From contig NC_081413.1 in assembly GCF_030272615.1 (NCBI RefSeq), positions 716,367,867 through 716,431,866 of the forward strand: DNA of 64,000 nucleotides. Direction: 5' to 3'. Both the position numbers and the translations under genes were made by a program. The notes under the pieces are model-generated. The model had not been told where the DNA came from, ran no database searches, and was given only the letters and a program-made list of their open reading frames with translations. Within the stretch, counting starts at the first letter, position 1. Every line of letters starts with the position of its first letter. This document shows positions 1-10,967 of the stretch, piece by piece. This DNA comes from Cryptomeria japonica. Lineage: Eukaryota; Streptophyta; Pinopsida; Cupressales; Cupressaceae.

Positions 1-1130
1 AGGAGCTCAAATTGATAAAAGCACTCTATGGCCTGAAACAGGCTCCTCGAGCATGGTACATGAAAATTGATAAGTACCTCACAGATCAAGGTTTCCAGAG
101 GAGTCCTTCCGACTCAAATCTGTATGTCAAGACTACTGGCAACGAGATTATCATTATGGTTATATATGTTGATGATCTGATCATCACAAGCAGTTTGGCA
201 TCTTTGATTCAAGCAATCAAGCAGAGTTTATGTCAGTCCTTTGACATGACCGACCTTCGACTTCTGCACTATTGCCTAGATGTTGAGATTTGGCAACAAC
301 CTCATGGCGTCTTCATCTCTCAGTCCAAATATGTCGGTGCTCTAGTAGACAAGTTCTGAATGCAAGATTGCAAACCTGCCTCTACACCTATGGAGTAAGG
401 CCTGAAGTTGTCGTCCAAATCCGATTCTCCAATTGAGAATGAATCCGATTTCCAACAACTAGTGGGCAGTTTAATATATCTCACCTCCACTAGACCTGAT
501 CTGAGCTATGTAGTGAGTTACATATCACGCTTCATGACAGCTCCTACATTCAAACATTGGGCTGCAGCGAGGCAGATCCTGCGCTATGTCAAGGGCACTT
601 GCAACATTGGTATCCTCTATGGATGGATGAAAGAGCCCAGACTCATCAGTTACATAGATTCGGACTAGGCAAGCTCTATTGATGACAGAAAGTCTACATC
701 CAGATATGTCTTCAGTTTGGGCACAGGTGCTATCACTTGGACCAGTAAGAAGCAGCAAGTTGTAGCTCTTTCCTCGACTAATGTTGAATATCGAGGATCA
801 GTCAATGCAGCTTGTGAGACAGTTTGGCTTAGAAGGATACTTTCTGATCTCTAACTATCTCAAGCAGGTCCTACACCCCTCTTCTATGACAATCAAGGGG
901 TGTTGAAACTCGCAAAAAATCCTATCTTCCATGAGCGGACCAAGCATGTTGAGCTTCATTGTCACTTCAACTGCAAGCTGGTTGAAGATGGATCCGTGGA
1001 TTTGTAGTATGTTCCTATAGAGAACCAAACTGCAGATATCCTCACCAAGTCCCTACTTCCGAATAAGTTTGCTAAGTTCAGGGGGCTACTTGTTGTAGTA
1101 GACAAATTAACCAATGAGGGAGGGTATTAG
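1..1130 (+). pseudogene. Ty1/copia pol 3' part (RT C-terminus, RNase H), decayed
   Basis: The reading frame whose codons start at positions divisible by 3 encodes the end of a copia polyprotein. It begins in the reverse transcriptase at KALYGLKQAPRAWY, has the catalytic YVDD near 166-177, and continues into RNase H (RPDLSYVVSYISRFM near 510; DDRKSTSRYVFSLG near 682; ADILTKSL near 1035). It ends with GLL..DKLTNEGGY at a stop at 1128-1130. In-frame stops at 357-359, 396-398, 666-668, 852-854 and 1005-1007 make it non-functional, while the frame itself is kept throughout. Upstream gag, protease, integrase and most of RT lie outside the window. Family assignment is secure; the element's lineage was not determined. 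Confidence 0.9.
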
Positions 1131-1310
1131 AATATCCTTATTTCTATTATTTAATGGTTAATTATGTACAATATTGTAAATATTAGGAGTTTCCTTTCTT
1201 TCTTCAGTTAAAAGTTGTTTCTAAATAGAAATATTGATCTTGTATCTCTATTTAATGATCATCTTGATCGTTAATAAATATAACATAATTTACCAAATAC
1301 TTCAACGTAT
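1125..1310 (+). mobile_element. 3' LTR fragment of the copia element
   Basis: A purine run (GAGGGAGGG, 1116-1124) immediately precedes TATTAGAATATCC, the position where copia LTRs normally begin TGTTAGAATATCC, so the first dinucleotide seems mutated from TG to TA. An AATAAATATAA polyadenylation-like string lies near 1273. The right edge near TTCAACG is approximate because no 5' LTR is in view for comparison. Confidence 0.45.
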
Positions 1311-1992
1311 TAATAATTTATAATTTTGAACATATATTGTTATGTAATATATATATATATATATATATATGTTCCCATACTCGTATCCAAGGGAAAAAAT
1401 TGTCATACCATTGTATCGAGTTTAGATACCTATTACTCGAACCAATAACTTTGTGTGTGTGTATAATAATTTTTATATGTTTTTTGCATGGACAATAAAA
1501 GAAACCCACCGCAAAAATAAATTTGCCAAATCCATAAATCTAAACCAAGATGCAAGCCAAAACTGCCAATTTAGATTTACAACATTCTTACTCTTGGGAA
1601 GAGTTACAAAATGTATAATGAATATTGTCCTCCTTTAACCTAGCGTCCACTAGCTTCCTCAAAAGATAGAAGATCATGAGTTCTCATCACACAAGTCATT
1701 ATCGCCAAATCGGTATGACAAATCTTACAAGTGTCATACTAATAACTAGTGAAATCAATAGTCAAATCTACAGGCATCTCAAGACACTCATATTTGTGAG
1801 AAAAAGTATTAGACGAACCCCGTGTAGCAACAAGGACTCCACATCATAAGGCTCCATATCAAGTGCCCCCAAAATCTAATCGCCTAAAAGCGTTGCCTTC
1901 TAAATCATGAAGAGATGGAAGCTTACAAGGAGAAGCAGGAAGAAATGTTCCAATAAAATCCATGAAACTCGCAAAAAGTGCAAAGAGATAAC
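1311..1992. other. No gene recognised; contains (TA)n tract
   Basis: AT-rich sequence with a TA microsatellite at about 1346-1370. Short open frames on both strands have no recognisable motifs. By position it is probably intronic or flanking DNA of the minus-strand host gene. Confidence 0.5.
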
Positions 1993-2139
1993 TGTTGTCA
2001 TTTTATGACACCCTTGGTCCATCAGTGAGAACTGATCAAAGATATGTTCCATGGACCAGCGCTGCCCCAGTTGATCAAGGAGAAAAGCAATGGAATTATG
2101 AAGTGTGAGGTGTTGTCTTGTCAGAAGGAAGTCTCTGAA

Positions 2140-2960
2140 GTTCCCCCAACTTCGATGACCCAGGTCTCCAAAGTTCCTAAGCCTTCTCTTCCTCTCTCTT
2201 CCCTGGAACTCTGGAACCCCGAGGTTCCAAAGTTCCTTCCCTTTCTTTCCTTTTCTCTTTCGTTCTTCGGAACTCTGGAACCCTGAGGTTCCGAAGTTCC
2301 CTCCTAGCCGTTCTTCCTTCCTTTCTCCAGAGCTCCGGAACCCCGAGGTTCTTCAGTTCCCTCTCTTTGCTGCCTCTCCCTTCTTTTCCAAGAACTTAGG
2401 AACCCCGAGGTTCCAAAGTTCCTCTCCTTCTTTCCCTTTCTCTTCCTCTCTCCGGAACTCTGGAACCCCGAGGTTCTGAAGTTCCTTTGCACAGTTCCGC
2501 CTTTTCCTTGCCTCCTTTTTTCCCCAGAACTCTGAAACCCCGAGGTTCCGAAGTTCCTTTCCCTTGTCTTCTTCGAAACTCTAGAACCCCGAGGTTCCAA
2601 AGTTCCCTCCTCTTCTTCTTCCTCTTCCCCAGAACTCCTGAACCCCGAGGTTCCGAAGTTCCCTCCTCTTCTTCTCCCTCTTCCCCGGAACTCTGGAGCC
2701 CCGAGGTTCCGGATTTCCTTCCTTAGCCTTCCCTTCCTTCTTTCCCGGAACTCCGGAACCCTGAGGTTCCGAAGCTCCTTCCCTCCTTGCCCTTTCTCTC
2801 TAGTTTCTCTGGAACTCCGAAACCCCGAGGTTCCGAAGTTCCCTGCTACGTCTCTTTCCTCTTCCCCGGACCTCCAGAACCCCAAGGTTCCAAGGTTCTT
2901 TCCTTGTCTTCCCCACTTCGGGAGCCCAAGTTTCCGAAGTCTTTGGACTTCTTTCCGACT
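2140..2960 (+). repeat. Minisatellite of about 13 palindromic units (J array)
   Basis: A 32-bp segment, GGAACTCTGGAACCCCGAGG followed by TTCCGAAGTTCC, recurs about every 50-71 bp (starts near 2204, 2269, 2329, 2391, 2454, 2525, 2575, 2630, 2686, 2746, 2812, 2867), separated by C/T-rich spacers. Each unit is an inverted repeat: GGAACT pairs with AGTTCC and GGAACC with GGTTCC. The hairpin is better conserved than the spacers. A 228-codon open frame on the minus strand (2990-2304) is a by-product of the repeat. Confidence 0.9.
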
Positions 2961-3292
2961 AGTGACACTTCCAGATGACGTAATCGACACTCAAGGCTTT
3001 AAATGCTCCGACAGTTTTGGTGACTTGTGCACCTTCTTTTGTGGAGCCACAGGGGTGCATTTAATGTTTTTGGCAAGATTTCCATCAAGGGAGGTATGGG
3101 GCCATGCTTGTTGTGGTGACTTATGTCATGTTTGCATACTCTGACTTTGGAAGGTCAGTCAATGCACCTTCTTAGGGTTGCCTTTTGTGGGTATGGCTAG
3201 GTTGCTTACAAGTACTAAGGTCAAGTGCATGCACTTCCCTGCACTCCCAGACTGACATGCAGGGGTCATGATCACTCTTGTAACCATTTTTC

Positions 3293-3300
3293 GATATAAG
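3293..3300 (+). promoter_or_regulatory. TATA-like box of unit J
   Basis: GATATAAG lies about 660 bp before the right end of unit J. The other units have a TATA box about 0.7-1.1 kb before their right ends (further in C because of an insert), so this is the likely U3/R transition if the unit is an LTR. Confidence 0.4.
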
Positions 3301-3961
3301 GCTGTTAAGACTCATTGGAAAGGGTTCTCTCCCTGCTGGCTTGAGCTATTCCATGCTCTCCCACTTCTCTTGTATTTATCTTGCATTTGTGCAACTGTAA
3401 GTTTGGCCATTGGCCTTATAATTAATTGAAATCACCATTCTTGCCTACTTTCAACTTATGTATGCTGTGTATGTTTCCTTACCTTCATCATAGGTGTATG
3501 TTTTGTGGTTCTTCTCTCATATATGTTGTGTTAAATTTATTTCTGAGTGTGACTTGTGGGAAACCTTCTCCCCTCTTGGCATTCAGTGAATTCTAATCTT
3601 CATACACGCATTGGGGTCACTCATACAACTGAAGTTTGTGCATCTCCTGGGTGTTTCAGTTGATTTTTTGTGTCATTTCGGGTGGGGAGAGGAACAATCT
3701 CTTATCTTGGTGCATCATCTCCTTTCATTCCAAGCATTCTCTCTTCCCTTTATCTCTGCAATTTGTTAGAATAAGTTTAGAAGTAAGTTTTGAAGTGTTG
3801 AGTTGGTTCAACACCTGCACCCAGATTGAGAAGGAAGTCAGTCTTCTCCGGAGATTCAACCCCCTTGCGCAAGGTCCCACACTTCGGGGTTGTTTCCATG
3901 TTTCACAAGGTTGCTGAGTTGATAGCTTAGCAAGGGTTCGAGCTTTTGTGATAACAATAAC

Positions 3962-4395
3962 CAATATCTTGTAAGACAGAAACATGCACCAGGTCATCAA
4001 CGCTCTCAAAAAATGGAGTGTCCCAATCATCCAGTGTAGAAACTATGGGACCCCCTCAAACCTTTGAGATAGGAACAAATATCTATTTAAGAGTTTCAAA
4101 GTCTACTTAAAAGTTTCAACTGACACTTCTTGATTAGCAACTTATTACACCAAATTGTTCCATGTATTGTGAACAATTCACAATAGTGAATAAGAAAAAT
4201 AGGCAGCTTAAAATGCAATTTGTGTTCAAATAACCCATTTTTTTCCATGAGAGTTTCCTCAAAAACATCTTATCACGATATGATAACACCTTTCCTATGC
4301 ATGTGGTTGTCATAGAAGTCAACAACAAACTAACGGCACAAAGAATAGCATAGATAAAAATGAGGAAACTCAAAAATATAGAGACATATATATAC
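3962..4395. other. Putative intron sequence after host exon 6
   Basis: No domain is recognisable. Reading the minus strand, it follows the donor GTATAT at the end of exon 6. The next exon of the host gene was not found in the remaining 4.4 kb. Confidence 0.4.
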
Positions 4396-4501
4396 CTTGT
4401 AGGGTGATCTAATAAACCTCCAAGTCAGTTGAGAATCAGCAGCCTTGATAACAGAAGCAGGACTCAAAATAACATTCACAATGACATTTATAATTTCCTC
4501 C
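4396..4501 (-). CDS. Host gene exon 6
   Basis: The 106-nt exon lies between the acceptor ..GCATAG and the donor AAG|GTATAT. It starts by completing the split Arg codon of exon 5 and encodes 35 residues including EEIINVIVNVILSPASVIK and ending WRFIRSPYK, ending in phase 0. The hydrophobic IINVIVNVIL run is too short to call a membrane segment. The product family is unknown. Confidence 0.65.
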
Positions 4502-4591
4502 CTATGCATGTATATTTATATTTTGAAAGCATGTCTGATTTTGGGTATATTCATACAACAAGATAGTAGACTAAGGAAATTACACAATAAC

Positions 4592-4661
4592 CTTGGTCTT
4601 AACCAAAAATCCATGTCTTCCACATTCTGGATTCTCTGCAACTTCACTAGGGTATAGTTGG
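4592..4661 (-). CDS. Host gene exon 5
   Basis: The 70-nt exon follows a pyrimidine tract ending CTTTTTGAG and ends at the donor AAG|GTTATT. It begins with two bases that complete the codon opened at the end of exon 4 (Ala), then reads NYTLVKLQRIQNVEDMDFWL and RP. The two leftover bases AG join exon 6 to make Arg. The donor is weaker than those of exons 3 and 4. Confidence 0.6.
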
Positions 4662-5056
4662 CTCAAAAAGAAAGAGTATTTTTATTATTTCAATATTTGT
4701 ATTTATACAACTTCTTGGCTGTTTGGTAATATCTGCTCAAAACTGTTGTATTAACTAGCACATTTAATCTAAACCTCAAAGTTAAGATACAAGGATTAAC
4801 CTCCAAAACTAAAAGTAACACAATTTGAAGAGGTATTGCTTAGCCTTTGGTTATGATGTATATTCACATTTGTTAACACAACCATTTTTATATGTGGACT
4901 TATTTTCTAATGTGATTATAGCAATACATTTCAACTGCAAGGATTATGATGAAAAAGTAAATAGGATATTATTCCATCAAATCAATAAATTAGCATGAAT
5001 TACCACAGCATATTTAAGGCAAAAGTTGGAAACCTGAATGCCTATAAACAACTCAC

Positions 5057-5090
5057 CACTGGAAGAGAATTGCTGCGTCCGAAATGGCAG
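5057..5090 (-). CDS. Host gene exon 4
   Basis: A 34-nt micro-exon lies between TTTGGGTTTCAG and the donor GTGAGT, both close to plant consensus. It encodes LPFRTQQFSSS plus one base. The Ser-rich end may be near the cleavage point of the inferred transit peptide. Confidence 0.65.
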
Positions 5091-5173
5091 CTGAAACCCA
5101 AAACTTCTCCAGTTAATAAAGAATTCAAGGATTAGATAAAACAAAAATGCTCAAACAATTACAGATTCCTTAC

Positions 5174-5231
5174 CTCAAGCTTCAAAAATTGACTCTGCTG
5201 AAGTCCAATGGATGAGATGAGCAAACCATGC
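5174..5231 (-). CDS. Host gene exon 3
   Basis: The 58-nt exon lies between TGATATTACAG and the donor GTAAGG, both strong. The first base completes an Arg codon with the last two bases of exon 2, which lies about 34.5 kb away; it then reads HGLLISSIGLQQSQFLKLE and ends in phase 0. Exons 3 and 4 are only 83 bp apart, in contrast with the giant intron before them. Confidence 0.7.
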
Positions 5232-5984
5232 CTGTAATATCAACTCCATTATGGTGGATGAATGGAAAAGATTACAAAACATTAAACATTTCCTAAAAAT
5301 GCAAGAAATAAGGAGTGACCTCATATGTATCAAATAATAATTCTATCATGCTTATCACCTAAAAAATCAGAAAATGTCTAAACAGGAAATAAAATATTTC
5401 CAGCACTGTTTCAATTTTCTTCATGCAGACCACAAAAAGGAGCAAGAAATACATCCAAAAAAAATGTGTCAAAAGATTTTATTTTTTAAATTGCCCAAGG
5501 TACTAGTGTGCTAAATCTTACTTTGTATTTAAGTTCTTTTAGAAACAAAAAGTGTCCCATAACAGAATGTATAGTTTCCATTTAGGTAGACCTTAACCTT
5601 TCTCTTTAGCTTCCTATGTAATTTTTGCCCTTAGTTTTCCTTCCCAATATCACTTTCATTATTATTGACCTTGACACAAATAAACTAGTGAAGCACAACA
5701 CCATCACCTCTCATACAAACAAATAGTGAAGCTTTTTAGTACAATGAGTTTAGAAATGATATTATATTAACGTACTCTGATGACCAAAAATAGGTCAATG
5801 GGACTTGAGACTACAACAGTTTACAATCCTAAACAGGCCCACAAAAATAAAAGAACCAAAAACAAAGAAATATAAAATACAATACAGCTGTGGGCCACCC
5901 AAATGTGGTCAAGATACAAAAACAAATAGCCAAGTAGGGGAATAAGAACTCCAAAAAAAATAAGATGAGAAGTACTAGAGAGAG
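5232..5984. other. 3' end of host intron 2 (minus strand), no gene
   Basis: AT-rich sequence with poly-A and poly-T runs and no recognisable domain. Element F begins abruptly inside gag at about 5985, so its 5' LTR and the start of gag have been lost. Confidence 0.5.
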
Positions 5985-6350
5985 AAAGATCCGGAGCTGC
6001 ATTTCAAGGAATTGGCAGAGCTAAAGCAATGGGGTTCAGTAGAGACATATGTTGCTGATTTTCAGCAACTTGCAGTGCTGATCACAGATATTTCAAAGAG
6101 GAGACTCATGGTTCTTTTCATGGATGGGTTGACAAATCCACTGAGAGGGTGGATCAAGGCTCTCAATCCACCTACTTTACAAGAGAGTATCAAAAAGCAA
6201 GAGATATGGAGGCTTCTACTTCTAGAAGCAAGTTTCAGTCCAAATGATTCCCTCACAAAAAGAACAAAGAAAAGAAACAGTTTCATAGGGAATCACATCA
6301 GCAACAAAATGATTCCAACGGGTTGGATAGTGAGCAGCTGAATGACCTCG
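5985..6350 (+). pseudogene. Ty3/gypsy gag fragment (element F)
   Basis: The frame reads ELHFKELAELKQWGSVETYV, then ADFQQLAVLITDISKRR, LFMDGLTNPLRGWI and LNPPTLQES, the conserved core of the retrotransposon gag (capsid) domain. The N-terminal capsid part is missing and no zinc knuckle is visible downstream; the following linker is acidic and Ser-rich with several stops. It is non-functional. Confidence 0.8.
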
Positions 6351-6559
6351 GGAGGAAAAGTGTGATTCCATTGCAGAGAACCTTGAGACCCATCACATAA
6401 GTGAAGTATGAAAGCCAAAGCCAAGCAACTAAAGTATTTTTCTGCTGTGGAATCAGCATCAGAAAAATCAGAACGACGTTCGGATTCCAAGAGCAGTGAA
6501 GAAGAAAATTGATCCGAAGAAGGGTCTAGGGAAGAGAGGACCATTGCAAAATTCACTAG

Positions 6560-6930
6560 TGCTCAAAAGGCAATAAAATTCAAGGTGAGAGATGTAATGC
6601 AAGGGGGATTGCAAACTGAAGAGCACGATGGGTTTAAGGTGATCGTAGCTAATGCAAATAAGCTTCCTTGTACTTTTAAGATCTCTAATTTGAGTATATA
6701 GTTGGGTGATTATGAGCTAAAGGATGAATTCTATGCAGTTGACATGGGGGTCAATGATGTTATTATTGGTATGACATGGATGTTGTCACTTGGGAGTTCT
6801 CTTTCAACTTAAAGAAGTTAGAAATGAGGTTCGAACATCAAGGAAGGAAAGTAGTACTCAAAGGACTTTCAAATGCAAGGCCCAAAGTGGTATTACTTAA
6901 AAGGATGGAGTGGTTAACTAGACATGATTA
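6560..6930 (+). pseudogene. Retropepsin fragment (element F)
   Basis: After a Ser/Glu-rich linker the sequence reads GLQTEEHDGFKVIVANANKL, a stop near 6700, then LKDEFYAVDMGVNDVIIGMT and WMLSLG. The GVNDVIIGMTWM string matches the C-terminal flap region of gypsy aspartic proteases (usually DVILGMDWL). The segment holding the catalytic Asp is degraded. Unit A interrupts the frame at 6972. Confidence 0.7.
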
Positions 6931-7155
6931 GGTAGAGTGGACAACAAAGTGTCTCATCATGCCAATGGTTCTGTTGATGTGTTTTTCATGCACATGCGAA
7001 CACAGAATAAAATACCTAAAGGTACTTTATCCTCTCTTGAGCAAAGTTTCCCGGCTGCTGAAGATCTCACCAAAGGATCGGTCGAGGCAACTCCAAGGTT
7101 CTTGTATGTAGGTTCTTTACTCGTGGATAACCTCTTTGTGGTATGATGTGATTTT

Positions 7156-7178
7156 GCTGGAATCACAAGGGGACTTAC
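7156..7178 (-). other. Conserved tail block GTAAGTCCCCTTGTG.. of unit A
   Basis: On the minus strand, GTAAGTCCCCTTGTGATTCC followed by AGC lies about 185 bp before the unit's end. Nearly the same block occurs at 26298-26321 in B2 and 37107-37129 in C at a similar distance from their ends, in units whose arrays are unrelated. Confidence 0.6.
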
Positions 7179-7854
7179 ACTTGATGACTAAACGTCTGAT
7201 TTGCTGGAATCACAAGTCCTATTTACTAACTAGAAGACAAACAAATGGCAAAAGATGCATGGTTCAAGAAGTCTACTCTACTACCTAGAATGCGAGAAGA
7301 TGGATGAATGACTAGGTGGAGTCCTACTGGGTTGGGTCTCACCATCAGGCTTGAACAATGCGACACCAGCTCAATGCGATCTTCTAAGGGGTGCTTCCAA
7401 TATGTTCAAATCGTACACCATTAAACACTGATCACCATTCAAGATAATGCATGAACAATAGACGTTTAACGACTAAGATTAAGCTCATTTTATTCCAGTT
7501 GACCACGCAAGGCGCACTTACCATCAGCAGGAGGCTAGTGGTTTGGATTAGACGGATTCCATACAGGTGCATTCAAGAATTTTCTTCATTCAATCTAATC
7601 ATCTACCATCTAGAATTGAAGATTCAACAAGAAACCATGCATATTGCAAGAAACGACACACTTCACCATAACTTCAATGAAAATGGATTTTATTTACAAT
7701 CAATGGCAACAATTTCTTGCCTTGTCCTCCTATTCTACTCTAACTACTATTCTATTTGCTATTAATCATTAGCTATTCTAACCTCTATGAACTAACTATT
7801 CACCTTCTAACTATTAATGACTAACTATTAGCCTTTACAAATGAGGAGCTAGGG

Positions 7855-7863
7855 CTTATATAG
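7855..7863 (-). promoter_or_regulatory. TATA box of unit A
   Basis: The minus strand reads GCGCTATATAAGCCCT. It lies downstream of an AAACCCTAATTAGGGTTT palindrome (7926-7943), an arrangement repeated in units B1 and C. It would mark the transcription start of an LTR promoter reading leftward. Confidence 0.6.
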
Positions 7864-8519
7864 CGCTCTCCATACAATTCAATGGCTCAGATCAATCTGA
7901 GATCAATGGCCAAGATTTTACAATGAAAACCCTAATTAGGGTTTGTTACAACAAACTCAATTCTGGCCAATGAAATAATTGCATTATTTGGACACATGTC
8001 TTCTCTGGAATATTCGACCAATGGAGAACCGGGGTAGGTACATCGAAGTTTGTGCCATCTCCCATGAGTCAAGTACATTGAATCTGGACACGCTGAGGTG
8101 GACCAATCTGACTGGAGGAGTGATGACTGGGATGCCACCTTGTCTGACACTTGTAACCTGGTAGATATTCAATTTGATGTTGCTGAGAAGCTAGCTTTAA
8201 TTAACTCTTCTGAATTGTCTGCTTCTTCAACGAACCCTTGCTTTAACTTCCTTTGTCTTCGATGTGCAGGATGGATGGTGTACCTTTCCTTTGAATGTTG
8301 GATTGGAAGAGGCCATCCCTGATGATGCTGGACCGGAGAAGGCCGCCCTTGATGATGCTGGGCTGGAGAAGGTCGTCCTTTTAATTGCAAGACAAACAAA
8401 AAGATGATTAAGGACACATAATAAATTCATTTCAACATAGCATTTTATACCTTAAATCATCAACAAGAAGACATCAAAATTAAGTTTGTTCAAGAGTCTT
8501 TCCAAGGACAGGCCCTATA

Positions 8520-10820
8520 AGAATTTCGCCCTGGACCCTCTAGAAGGGTCAAGAGCGAATTTGGAATTTTGGACAAATTCCATCATGTCTTTATTCCAAA
8601 ATACCTTCCAAGGCAAGCATACACTAGTCTTTTCTCCACCAAGGCCTGAGAATCCATTTCTTGATCGTCATTGTGAGCAATTTAGGTGATACTGGGAATT
8701 TCGCTCTGGACCCTTTGGAAGGGTCAGGAGCGAAATTCACCTTTTAGCTCAAAATTCACACTTTTGAAGGTCAAACATCTTTCTGAGGCATTCCAAATAG
8801 CTTTTCTCACCCTAGTCTAGGCCTGACTTAGCACAAAATTTGGAGGATAAGATGGTTTTAGGGTTTTTCGCTCTGGACCCTTTGGAAGGGTCAGGAGCGA
8901 ATTTTTTGCTTGTAGCTCACTTCTCCATCATTTCAACTTGAATTCACCTCACAAGGCAAGGAAACACCTCTCTTCTCTCATCCAACCCAAGTTTGACTTG
9001 ATTTTGCAAGGAGAAAAGGTGATTTTAAGATTTTCGCTCTGGACCCTTTGGAAGGGTCAGGAGCGAATTTCCTATTTTGAGCTTGTTTTGGCTACTCCAT
9101 TACCTCAATCCAATATTCAAAGGCAAGAACACATCAAAGTCCACCTAACCATGCCATAAGACTCAAGCATTTGACCATTTCCAAGAAGAAAATATGAGTT
9201 TCCAAGAATTTCACTCTGGACCCTTTGGAAGGGTCAAGAGCGATTTTCAAGTTTTGAGCATGTTCCTCCATCCTTTCAACTTCAATTCACCTCCAAGGCT
9301 AAGGACACATTGCCTCTCTCGTATCTAGGCCATAAAAATCAAAATTTTAACTTGTCTTGCAAAGAAAGTAGGTGATCCTAGGATTTCGCTCTGGACCCTT
9401 TGGAAGGGTCAGGAGCGAAAATCACTTTTTGGCTCAATTCCCTCAATCTTGATAATAATTGGCAATTTGGAGTCATTCCTAAGGCCTTCTTTAATCATGA
9501 TCCACACTAGATTTGGCATGAAACTAAGGGAAAAGATAGGTTTTGCACAATTTCGCCTTGGACCCTCTAGAAGGGTCAGGAGCGAATTTCCCTTTCTAGC
9601 CCAAAATCATAATTTTTTGAGACAACAATCAATTCAAGGACAATCTCAAGGGCATCCCTTACCTTGGTCTAGGCATGGCTTGGTACAAATTTTGGAGAAA
9701 ATGATGGATTTTAGGATTTTCGCTCTGGACCCTTTGGAAGGGTCAAGAGCGAAAATCTTGTTTTAGGCTTATTCCTCCATCATTTCAACTTGAATCCACC
9801 TTAAAAGGCAAGAAAACACTTCTCCTCACCCATCCAAGCTACAAAAACCCAAGTTTGACTTGACTTTGCTAGGAAAATAAGGGATTTTGGGAATTTCGCT
9901 CTGGACCCTTTGGAAGGGTCAGGAGCGAAATTCACCTTCTTGACTAAAATCCTTCATTTTTTCAATCCCACTCTTCCTTACAAGATACATTTCATCATTT
10001 TTAATCCAAGGAACAAGGATTGAAGCCTAAGCAAGGTCAAAAAACTAGGTTTACAAGGAATTTCGCTCTGGACCCTTTGGAAGGGTCAGGAGCGAAATTC
10101 CCTCTCTAGGCTTGAAATTTCATCTTTTGTTGCTTTCCATCATTCCTCAAGGCAAGAATATGTTTATCCTTCCTCCAACATGCCTTGGACACTAAGAACT
10201 TGGCCTAACAAGGAAGACAATGAGGTCCATGAAGATTTTCGCTCTGGACCCTTTGGAAGGGTCAGGAGCGAAAATCATGATTTGAGCTTGATTCTCCATT
10301 TCTCCAACTCCAAACCACCTCAAGAAGAACACTTAGATCATTCTCCACCTAAGGAACAAGGATTGGATCCCAAACAAAGTAGCAAAAGAGGTTTATAGTG
10401 AATTTCACTCTGGACCCTTTGGAAGGGTCAGGAGCGAAATTCTCTTTTAGGCTAAAATCTTGCTCTTCAAAATCATCCAACTCCATCTCAAGACAAGAAC
10501 ATACCAATTCATTCCCCAACATGCCCTAAAAACCAACACTTAGTCAAAATTTGAAAGGAAATGAGAGCTACAAAGATTTTTGCTCTCGACCCTTTGGAAG
10601 GGTCAGGAGCGAAAATCACTTTTTGGGTTGGATCCTTGACTTCATTTTCACATTTCTTAATTCAAACAAGCATTTTTACCTTCATTCAAGCCTGGGAATG
10701 CGTTAGTTCTAGGTTTTGGTCAAAGTAGAATGTCTTATGGAGAAATTCACTCTGGACCCTTTGGAAGGGTCAGGAGCGAAATTCGCTTTGGACCCTTTGG
10801 AAGGGTCAGGGGCGAAAATT
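8520..10820 (-). repeat. Array of about 15 hairpin units, period near 170 bp (unit A)
   Basis: A 37-bp core, TTTCGCTCTGGACCC.. ending ..GGGTCAGGAGCGAAA, recurs near 8522, 8700, 8866, 9033, 9209, 9384, 9551, 9719, 9895, 10061, 10236, 10401, 10575, 10743 and 10781. Each core is a double inverted repeat: TTTCGCTC with GAGCGAAA, and GACCCTT with AAGGGTC. The intervening 120-140 bp are much more diverged. The last two cores are adjacent without a spacer. Confidence 0.9.
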
Positions 10821-10851
10821 TGACATTTTGGTCTCTCCGTCAAGATCATTT

Positions 10852-10967
10852 TATGGAATATAACATTAAGTATAAGTGACATTTCCTTATATCTTTCATT
10901 TCCTTATATAAGAAGAAAGAAGAAAGATATAAGGAAATGTCACTTATACTTTAAGTTATATTCCATA
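10852..10967. repeat. Long AT-rich palindrome of unit A
   Basis: The arms begin TATGGAATATAACATTAAGT at 10852 and end ACTTTAAGTTATATTCCATA at 10967, about 46 bp each around a short loop. The same palindrome in shorter form occurs at the same relative place in units B1 and C. Confidence 0.85.

Larger units (their letters stand above)
1993..3956 (+). mobile_element. Unit J: LTR-like element with hairpin tandem array
   Basis: This 1964-bp unit starts TGTTGTCATTTTATGACAC and ends TTTTGTGATAACA. It is flanked by a perfect 5-bp target duplication ATAAC (1988-1992 and 3957-3961). Its layout is: a head with two hairpins (GTGTCAT/ATGACAC-type, then GGTCCAT at 2016 paired with ATGGACC at 2051), a tandem array (2140-2960), a TATA box near 3294, then about 650 bp to the right end. 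This is the layout of units A, B1, B2 and C below, although the base sequence differs from theirs. TG...CA ends with a 5-bp duplication indicate integrase-mediated insertion; a solo LTR is the simplest reading. It carries no credible coding sequence. Confidence 0.7.

Noticed and set aside
2304-2990. 228-codon minus-strand open frame with NFGTSGFxSSGE repeats
   Set aside because: It runs exactly along the J minisatellite, and shorter open frames exist on the plus strand over the same repeats. There is no start context, domain or support outside the array; a periodic, stop-poor repeat explains it.
3830-4025. Protein-like plus and minus frames around 3830-4025
   Set aside because: They cross the right border of unit J and the target duplication, so they cannot be one ancestral gene. 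No family motif is visible.
8520-10820. CRISPR-like appearance (conserved partly palindromic 37-bp repeats with variable spacers)
   Set aside because: The window is plant nuclear DNA inside a 5-bp-duplicated element. Spacers are 120-140 bp and related to each other, and no cas genes are present.
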